Shown piece by piece: positions 1 through 4,047 of a stretch of DNA of 6,348 bases (the stretch's first letter is position 1; each line of letters begins with the position of its first letter). The notes under the pieces are model-generated. The model did not search any database, was not told where the DNA came from, and worked only from the letters and a program-made list of their open reading frames with translations. The DNA is taken from positions 1-6,348 of the forward strand of contig JASLCW010000421.1 in assembly GCA_030151765.1 (NCBI GenBank). The letters run 5' to 3'. The stretch comes from Marmoricola sp. Its GTDB lineage: Bacteria > Actinomycetota > Actinomycetes > Propionibacteriales > Nocardioidaceae. Both the position numbers and the translations under genes were made by a program.

Positions 1-238
1 GCACCAGCGTGCCGGCAAGCACCGAGCCGACCAGGATCGTCTTGTCGTGCGTGCCGAAGTGGCTGACCGCCCATTCCTTCACAGGCGTCGGGGTCAGGTC
101 GATCACCGTCGACCCGACCGCGAGGACCGGCGCCGCGGCGGGGTTCGTCACGGCGGCCACGAGCTGCCCGACCGCGGTGCCGGTCACGGCGGCGATCACG
201 CCTAGTACGGCGAACCGGAACCGATCGTGGCGTCTCAT
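1..238 (-). CDS. Membrane-anchored sulfite-oxidase-like molybdopterin oxidoreductase, N-terminal fragment
   Basis: Only the first 79 codons lie in the window; the frame runs off the left edge. The peptide begins MRRHDRFRFAVLGVIAAV. It has a basic N-terminus followed by a hydrophobic helix (about residues 9-30), a loop rich in Pro and Thr (VIDLTPTPVKEWAVSHFGTHDK, seen here as VIDLTPTPVKEW then AVSHFGTHDK), and the start of a second hydrophobic segment (TILVGSVLAGTLV). This helix-loop-helix entry with the DLTPxPVKE / FGTxDK pattern is how I recall actinobacterial membrane forms of the sulfite oxidase/YedY-like molybdopterin oxidoreductases beginning. The catalytic Moco domain would lie outside the window, so the redox function is inferred from the N-terminus alone. 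A second in-frame ATG three codons upstream (positions 247-245) is an equally possible start; neither has a clear ribosome binding site. The gene is divergent from the metE-like gene at 309. Confidence 0.62.
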   Translation of the reverse strand, partial: MRRHDRFRFAVLGVIAAVTGTAVGQLVAAVTNPAAAPVLAVGSTVIDLTPTPVKEWAVSHFGTHDKTILVGSVLAGTLV

Positions 239-248
239 GGGCGTCATT

Positions 249-270
249 CGGAACCGGATGCGGCACCGGA
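249..270. repeat. Tandem 10-bp direct repeat in the divergent intergenic region
   Basis: CGGAACCGGA (249-258) and CGGCACCGGA (261-270) are direct repeats with one mismatch and a 12-bp period. They lie between the divergent oxidoreductase and MetE-like starts, just left of the candidate -35. They could bind a regulator on one face of the helix, but in GC-rich DNA such short repeats also arise by chance. Confidence 0.25.
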
Positions 271-301
271 TTGGCCGACCCGCGCCATGCCCTCGTATCG
301 T
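271..301 (+). promoter_or_regulatory. Candidate promoter giving a nearly leaderless mRNA for the MetE-like gene
   Basis: TTGGCC (271-276) could serve as a -35 and TATCGT (296-301, fitting TAnnnT) as a -10, with a 19-bp spacer. The -10 ends 7 bases before the ATG at 309, so transcription would begin about one base before the start codon. This fits the absence of any Shine-Dalgarno sequence there. Leaderless genes with TAnnnT about 7 nt upstream of the start codon are common in actinobacteria. The -35 match is weak and the element is a prediction. Confidence 0.42.
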
Positions 302-308
302 CGCGCTC

Positions 309-1289
309 ATGACGCGCGCAACCGGTGTCGGGTCGATGCCCGGGGAGGACATCGACGAGGTGATGCGCATCGTCGCCGGCGAGCTGCCCGATTTCGTGTA
401 CCTGCCGGAGCTGCCGGCGCGGGGCCCGGGCGCGGCGATGACCGGCCGGGGGATCGCGATCGTCAGCGAGCTCGGCTTCGACCTGCAGCCCGCGGGCTGG
501 CGCCTGACCGGTGCCGGCAGTGCCGACCAGCGCCGTGCTCGCTCGCTGCTGGACCGCGATCTCGACGCGCTCGAGATCCATGCTCTCGGCTATGCCGGGC
601 CGCTGAAGGTTCAGGTCGTCGGGCCGTGGACGCTGGCGGCGACGGTGGAGCGGCCGAAGGGCGACCGCCTGCTTGCCGACGTCGGCGCACGGCGCGAGCT
701 CGCCCAGGCGCTGGCCGAGGGCGTGGCCGAGCATGTGCGCGAGGTCGCCCGGCGGGTGCCGGGCGCTTCGATCGTGCTGCAACTCGACGAGCCCGCGCTC
801 CCCGCGGTCCTGGCCGGCCGGGTGCCGACCGCCTCGGGCTTCCACCGGCACCGCTCGGTCGACGCCCCGCCGGCCGACGAGGCGCTGCGCTGGGTCCTCG
901 ATGCCGCGCGCGAGGCCGGTGCGTCGACCGTCGCGCACTGCTGCGCCGCCGAGCCGCCGATCGAGCTCCTTCGCAATGCCGGCACGGACGCCGTCTCCGT
1001 CGACCTGACGCTGCTGTCCGCCGGCGCCCTCGACGCCCTGGGGGAGGTCCTGGACGGCGGGAGTACGGCGTACCTGGGGGTGCTGCCGACCGTGGCCGGT
1101 ACGACGCCGCTCAGCGACCGCCCGGTGGTCGAGAGCGTGCGGCGTACCTGCGACATGCTCGGCTTCGACCCCGAGGAGCTCGGCGATCGCCTGGTACTCA
1201 CCCCGGCATGCGGACTCGCCGGCGCTTCGCCGTCGTACGCCGTCGAGGTCATGCGCATCCTGCGCCGGGCTGCCTCCGCCCTTGGTTGA
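309..1289 (+). CDS. Core-type cobalamin-independent methionine synthase family protein (MetE C-terminal-like)
   Basis: The 326-aa protein starts MTRATGVGSMPG, the usual opening of the short actinobacterial MetE-like proteins, which is why ATG 309 is preferred over the in-frame extension upstream. It corresponds to the C-terminal catalytic (beta/alpha)8 half of MetE (Meth_synt_2 type) and lacks the N-terminal half of full MetE, which is about 750 aa. Visible family signatures are VVGPWTLA (about residues 98-105), QLDEPAL (158-164), an H-x-C zinc motif at H210/C212 (AHCCA) and a second Cys at C301 (TPACGLAG). The spacing matches the His-Cys-...-Cys zinc site that activates the homocysteine thiol in MetE. 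At the position of the fourth zinc ligand, Glu in MetE, the sequence reads SVDLT with D232. The likely role is cytosolic methyl transfer to a thiol such as homocysteine; the methyl donor is not evident, since core enzymes need not use folate polyglutamate like MetE. It ends in TGA and is convergent with the MFS gene. Confidence 0.85.
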   Translation: MTRATGVGSMPGEDIDEVMRIVAGELPDFVYLPELPARGPGAAMTGRGIAIVSELGFDLQPAGWRLTGAGSADQRRARSLLDRDLDALEIHALGYAGPLKVQVVGPWTLAATVERPKGDRLLADVGARRELAQALAEGVAEHVREVARRVPGASIVLQLDEPALPAVLAGRVPTASGFHRHRSVDAPPADEALRWVLDAAREAGASTVAHCCAAEPPIELLRNAGTDAVSVDLTLLSAGALDALGEVLDGGSTAYLGVLPTVAGTTPLSDRPVVESVRRTCDMLGFDPEELGDRLVLTPACGLAGASPSYAVEVMRILRRAASALG

Positions 1290-1302
1290 GCCACATGCGC
1301 CA

Positions 1303-1394
1303 CAGGTTTCCCATGTGGAGTGACGAAACCGGGACTGAACATGTGATGCTTCGTGTGTTCAGCCCCGGTTCGGATGGATCACATGGGAAACCTG
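1303..1394. terminator. 92-bp coaxial imperfect palindrome between convergent genes, probable bidirectional terminator
   Basis: A perfect 15-bp inverted repeat, CAGGTTTCCCATGTG (1303-1317) and CACATGGGAAACCTG (1380-1394), encloses an inner stem. The inner stem is 1327-1333 with 1364-1370 (7 bp), one A/C mismatch, then 1335-1346 with 1351-1362 (12 pairs, three of them G-T), around a 4-nt loop TGCT. Outer and inner stems share the same axis (1348.5), separated by a symmetric 9 x 9 poorly paired stretch. It fills most of the gap between the MetE-like stop (1289) and the MFS stop (1408). There is no T-tract, as is common for actinobacterial hairpin terminators. It could instead be a mobile or dispersed palindromic element; one window cannot show copy number. 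Confidence 0.62.
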
Positions 1395-1407
1395 ATGCCA
1401 GCGGCGG

Positions 1408-3087
1408 TCAGTGCACCAGCACCGGCGGCGCCTCGGGGTCGACGTCGCCGCCGGCCGGAGCGGCACCGTCCTCGGCGAGCTCGCGGTGGCTCACGTTGAG
1501 GAAGATCCACACGATGACCGAGGCCGCCCAGATCATGAAAGCCCCTGCCAGGAAGGCATTCGTGGCTCCATCGGTGAAGGCCGCCTGACCGATCACCGAG
1601 TTCATGGCGTCGTTGACGGCCTTCGGATCCGTTCCGGTGAGACCGGCCTTCGAGGCGATCGCGCCGACCGCCTGACCGAGGTCGGTGGCCTTCGACGAGA
1701 TGAAGTGCACCGAGATCGTCGACAGGGCCGCGAGACCGAGCGCTCCACCGACCTGCTGCATGGTGTTGAGGACGCCGGAGCCGATGCCGGAGTCGCGGGC
1801 GTCGACGCCGTGCACCGCCGACAGCGTCATCGGGATGAAGGTCAGCGCCATGCCCAGTGCCATCAGGGCGATGAAGGGGAAGATCGAGCTCCAGTAGTTC
1901 ACCGTGTCGCCGAGCTGGACGGTGGTGCCCGGGTTCTGGATCTGCTTGCCGATCAGGCCGAAGAGCGCCTGGGGTGACTGCTCCACGCTGATCCGGTGGA
2001 AGAAGAAGAGGGCCACGCCGGCCAGCGCCGTACCGGTGCCGGCGATGAAGCGCGGGTCCACCTTCGAGGCGAGCTTCGACGAGATCATCGCGCCGATCAC
2101 CATCGCGAACGGGAAGGGCAGGAAGGAGACGCCTGCCTGCAAGGGCGTGTAGCCCATGACGTTCTGGACGAAGAGCGAGAGGAAGAAGAACATCGCGAAC
2201 ATCGCCGCGGGCACGATCATCATGGCGATGAAGGCGGTGGCCCGGGTGCGATTGGCCAGGATGCGCAGCGGCAGCAGCGGGTGCTCCACGCGGCGCTCCA
2301 CCACGATGAAGGTGACCAGCAGTACGACGCCGAGGGCGATCGTGAGGATTGTCTCCGGTGCGGTCCACTGCGTGTGTCCGTTGACCGTCGTGCCCGCGTG
2401 ACTGACGCCGTAGACGAGGGAGACGAGGCCGAGCGTTCCGGTCAGGGCGCCGGGGAGATCGAGCTGGCCGGCGTGCGTCTCGGACTCGTTGAGGACCTTG
2501 GGCGCGAAGTACGCCGCGAGGAGGCCGATCGGGACATTGATCAGGAAGGTCAGTCGCCAGCCGTCGATCGCCGTACCGAAGAGGTGCGGCGTGAGGCCGG
2601 TGAGCCATCCGCCGAGGAGAAGGCCGATGGCGCCGCCGATGCCGGACATCGCCGCGTAGACGGAGAAGGCCCGGTTGCGCGAGGGGCCGGCCGGGAAGGT
2701 CGTCGTGATCAGGGCCAGGGCGGTGGGGGAGGCGAGCGCGGCTCCGAGGCCCTGCAGGGCGCGCGAACTGAGCAGCATCGCCTCGTTCTGGGCGAATCCG
2801 CCGAGACCGGACGCGATGGCGAAGAGGGCCACGCCGATCATGAAGACGCGGCGGCGGCCATAAAGGTCGCCGAGGCGACCGCCCAGGAGAAGCAGGCCGC
2901 CGAAGGCGAGTGCATATCCGGTGACCACCCATTGGAGATTGGCCTGGGTGATGCCGAGATCCTTCTGAATAAATCGCAATGCGACATTTGCGATGGTGCT
3001 GTCGAGCACCACCATCAATTGCGCGACGCAGATGAGCACGAGGGCCCAGCCGAGATGCTGCTTGTGCCCTTCGGTCTTGGCGTTCAT
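1408..3087 (-). CDS. MFS drug:H+ antiporter, DHA2 (EmrB/QacA) 14-helix family
   Basis: This 559-aa inner-membrane transporter has the size of 14-helix DHA2 exporters, which pump hydrophobic or cationic drugs out using the proton gradient. Helix 1 carries the family pattern with D29 (LDSTIANVAL, residues 28-37). Motif A of the cytoplasmic loop 2-3 is GGRLGDLYGRRRVF (69-82), and a motif B-like RALQGLGAA begins at R109. A motif C-like stretch GIGGAIGLLLGG (149-160) marks an antiporter; its usual GP is GL, as in many actinobacterial members. About fourteen hydrophobic segments are visible, with long polar loops before helix 12 (around VEQSPQALFG) and before the last helix (around SSKATDLGQA), and a short acidic Pro/Ala-rich C-terminal tail. 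The ATG at 3087 overlaps the tetR stop in ATGA, with AAGGAA 6 nt upstream, so it is co-transcribed with and probably translationally coupled to tetR. A longer open frame upstream is tetR read out of frame. The substrate cannot be read from the sequence. Confidence 0.93.
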   Translation of the reverse strand: MNAKTEGHKQHLGWALVLICVAQLMVVLDSTIANVALRFIQKDLGITQANLQWVVTGYALAFGGLLLLGGRLGDLYGRRRVFMIGVALFAIASGLGGFAQNEAMLLSSRALQGLGAALASPTALALITTTFPAGPSRNRAFSVYAAMSGIGGAIGLLLGGWLTGLTPHLFGTAIDGWRLTFLINVPIGLLAAYFAPKVLNESETHAGQLDLPGALTGTLGLVSLVYGVSHAGTTVNGHTQWTAPETILTIALGVVLLVTFIVVERRVEHPLLPLRILANRTRATAFIAMMIVPAAMFAMFFFLSLFVQNVMGYTPLQAGVSFLPFPFAMVIGAMISSKLASKVDPRFIAGTGTALAGVALFFFHRISVEQSPQALFGLIGKQIQNPGTTVQLGDTVNYWSSIFPFIALMALGMALTFIPMTLSAVHGVDARDSGIGSGVLNTMQQVGGALGLAALSTISVHFISSKATDLGQAVGAIASKAGLTGTDPKAVNDAMNSVIGQAAFTDGATNAFLAGAFMIWAASVIVWIFLNVSHRELAEDGAAPAGGDVDPEAPPVLVH

Positions 3088-3710
3088 GAGGTCTTCCTTG
3101 TCGTGGAGTTCTTGCTCGTCGTGGCTGCCGGCGCGGCGGTGGCCGCCGGCAGGATGAGGTTGTCGATGACCCGTTCGATGACGGCGTCGTCGGGCTGCTG
3201 GCCCATCACGTACATCCGGTGCAGGCACACGCCCGCCAGGGCGGGCGTGATGATCTCGAGGTCGATGTCGGGGGAGATCTCGCCGCGCTCGATGGCACGT
3301 TGATAGATCGCCTGGGCGACCTGCGTCTTGGGTGCGATGAAGTGCTCGCGGAAGAGCGCCGCGAACTCGGGGTCGGTGCTGACCGCGGTGATGACGGCAC
3401 CCAGTACTCGGGTGGCCTTTCCGCTGGCCAGGCCGTGGTTCCCGCAGAAGGTGGCCATCAGGTCGCCGCGCAGTGAACCGGTGTCCTCGGTGCGGATGTC
3501 GGGCATCCCCTTGGATCGGATCAGTGCGTCGATGACCAGGAGTGCCTTCGACTCCCACCGGCGATAGAGGGTGGCCTTGGAGGCGCGGGCCTCACGGGCG
3601 ACGGCATCCATCGTCAGGCGGTCGTAGCCGACGGTGGTCAGCAACTCGAAGGTCGCATCGAGGATCTCCTCCTCGCGGTCACCTTCGACGCGGGGACGTT
3701 CGACGGCCAA
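3084..3710 (-). CDS. TetR-family transcriptional regulator of the adjacent efflux gene
   Basis: A 208-aa protein, typical TetR length. The N-terminal DNA-binding domain starts at REEEILDATFELLTTVGYDRLTMDAVAREA. The helix-turn-helix is about residues 31-53, with the recognition segment ASKATLYRRWESK that is characteristic of TetR/AcrR proteins. The C-terminal half is a helical ligand-binding/dimerisation domain, including REHFIAPK, RAIERGEISPDIDLEII and LHRMYVMGQ, and resembles the TetR_C domains whose members carry RAxxRGEL-type helices. The last 20 residues are Ala/Thr/Ser-rich and low complexity. The start chosen is TTG at 3710: it has GAGAGGAG 6 nt upstream, gives normal family length, and leaves the promoter and dyad operator outside the gene. 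A longer open frame from ATG 3839 would translate through both. It overlaps the MFS start by 4 bp. The likely role is repressor of its own operon, released by a drug-like ligand. Confidence 0.92.
   Translation of the reverse strand: MAVERPRVEGDREEEILDATFELLTTVGYDRLTMDAVAREARASKATLYRRWESKALLVIDALIRSKGMPDIRTEDTGSLRGDLMATFCGNHGLASGKATRVLGAVITAVSTDPEFAALFREHFIAPKTQVAQAIYQRAIERGEISPDIDLEIITPALAGVCLHRMYVMGQQPDDAVIERVIDNLILPAATAAPAATTSKNSTTRKTS
3092..3099 (-). promoter_or_regulatory. Ribosome binding site of the MFS gene inside the 3' end of tetR
   Basis: On the minus strand AAGGAAGA lies 4 nt before the ATG at 3087, and its AAGGAA core 6 nt before. This fixes the start of the transporter and places its initiation signal within the last codons of tetR. 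With the ATGA stop/start overlap, it supports translational coupling. Confidence 0.7.
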
Positions 3711-3716
3711 GGCCGG

Positions 3717-3724
3717 CTCCTCTC
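3717..3724 (-). promoter_or_regulatory. Ribosome binding site deciding the TTG start of tetR
   Basis: On the minus strand GAGAGGAG is followed by 6 nt (CCGGCC) and then TTG at 3710-3708. No comparable purine-rich site precedes the far-upstream ATG at 3839. This is the main reason for placing the tetR start at the rare TTG codon. Confidence 0.7.
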
Positions 3725-3736
3725 TCGGGGGCTGGA

Positions 3737-3759
3737 TGGAACGAAACGGTTCCGTACCA
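3737..3759. promoter_or_regulatory. 23-bp dyad, probable TetR operator
   Basis: The 23 bases form two half-sites, TGGnACGnAAC and GTTnCGTnCCA, mirrored around a central base at 3748. Nine of eleven positions match in each half, and the mismatches are regularly spaced (every fourth base). The length and the ACG/CGT-AAC/GTT content resemble operators of TetR/AcrR-type repressors. It lies immediately downstream of the tetR -10 box, covering the expected transcription start (about 3758), where a bound dimer pair would block RNA polymerase. It is 27 bases upstream of the TTG start. Confidence 0.72.
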
Positions 3760-3764
3760 TCAGG

Positions 3765-3794
3765 AGAATACGCCGAGGTTTGCGTTTGCGCCAA
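3765..3794 (-). promoter_or_regulatory. Promoter of the tetR-MFS operon
   Basis: On the minus strand, -35 TTGGCG (3794-3789) and -10 TATTCT (3770-3765) are separated by 18 bp. The -10 fits TAnnnT and the -35 keeps TTG. The predicted transcript start near 3758 falls inside the dyad at 3737-3759, giving a 5' leader of about 48 nt before the tetR TTG. The arrangement supports autorepression. Confidence 0.62.
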
Positions 3795-3840
3795 CAGGGG
3801 TACAGTGGGGAGAGTCCCGATAACGAGACGGGGCGCCATG

Positions 3841-3873
3841 AAAAGGTCCGCAAATCACTTGCGTGACCTTTTT
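3841..3873. terminator. Orphan intrinsic-terminator-like hairpin in the divergent spacer
   Basis: The left arm AAAAGGTC + CGCAA (3841-3853) pairs with TTGCG + GACCTTTT (3859-3863 and 3865-3872). The result is a 13-bp stem with a 5-nt loop (ATCAC) and one bulged T (3864). It is followed on the plus strand by a T-rich run (TTTTTGCTTTT through 3879); read from the minus strand the left arm also ends in TTTT. No gene in the window is transcribed into it: tetR leaves to the left and the Ig-repeat gene leaves to the right. It may insulate the two divergent units, end a short RNA starting near 3810, or act as a leader attenuator. Confidence 0.5.
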
Positions 3874-3999
3874 GCTTTTCATTCGTTCGCGCGCCCGCGC
3901 GTGCTTTCCATTTCCTATTTCGTCAAACCGCGAATTTCCTTAAGAAATGGTTAGTGCGGGCGTTGTGACCCAAGCCTCTTGACTGCTAGAACACGTTCC

Positions 4000-4020
4000 G
4001 CACGGGGGTGTAGTCCGTGC
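4000..4020 (+). promoter_or_regulatory. Dyad or leader hairpin upstream of the Ig-repeat gene
   Basis: GCACGG (4000-4005) and CCGTGC (4015-4020) form a perfect 6-bp inverted repeat around 9 nt, ending 27 bases before the ATG. It could be a protein-binding site or a short 5' leader stem of the mRNA. Its short length means chance cannot be excluded in GC-rich DNA. Confidence 0.3.
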
Positions 4021-4036
4021 TCTGCGCTTTCCAGTT

Positions 4037-4042
4037 AAGGGG
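4037..4042 (+). promoter_or_regulatory. Ribosome binding site of the Ig-repeat protein gene
   Basis: AAGGGG lies 5 nt upstream of ATG 4048. It sets the start in front of a well-formed signal peptide. Confidence 0.65.
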
Positions 4043-4047
4043 TATTC

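Larger units (their letters stand above)
3711..4047. other. Divergent intergenic spacer between tetR and the Ig-repeat gene
   Basis: The left part holds the tetR ribosome binding site, operator and promoter, and the orphan hairpin is at 3841-3873. The stretch from 3838 to about 3955 is visibly richer in A+T than its surroundings. It contains a small CG dyad (CGCGCG-CC-CGCGCG, 3888-3901) and ATTTC-CTTAA-GAAAT (3934-3948). Further right, TTGACT (3979-3984) looks like a good -35 for the Ig gene, but no -10 sits at normal spacing: TGTAGT at 4009 is 24 bp away. TTGTGA (3963-3968) with TAGAAC (3987-3992) at 18 bp is an alternative. GAACACGTTC (3989-3998) is a short dyad overlapping that -10. I cannot choose a promoter for the Ig gene with confidence. 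Confidence 0.45.

Noticed and set aside
9..308. In-frame upstream extension of the MetE-like protein by 100 codons
   Set aside because: It overlaps the divergent oxidoreductase start, its composition is not that of a protein family, and homologues begin at the MTRATGVGSMPG position.
1996..3303. Long plus-strand open frame opposite the MFS gene (charged, Glu/Arg/His-rich)
   Set aside because: It is the antisense shadow of the GC-rich transporter and tetR genes; it shows no domain and its composition follows from the opposite strand's codon bias.
3710..3839. In-frame N-terminal extension of tetR from ATG 3839
   Set aside because: It has no ribosome site, is beyond normal family length, and would cover a good promoter and a 23-bp operator; the TTG at 3710 has a strong Shine-Dalgarno sequence.
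3888..3901. CGCGCG-CC-CGCGCG inverted repeat as a terminator or operator
   Set aside because: The two-base loop is too tight for an RNA hairpin, and alternating CG is likely by chance in this genome.
3838..3954. 38-codon plus-strand open frame starting ATG AAA AGG, with GGGG 4 nt upstream
   Set aside because: Its coding sequence is the terminator-like hairpin and the AT-rich spacer; no family resemblance. It remains only a remote leader-peptide possibility.
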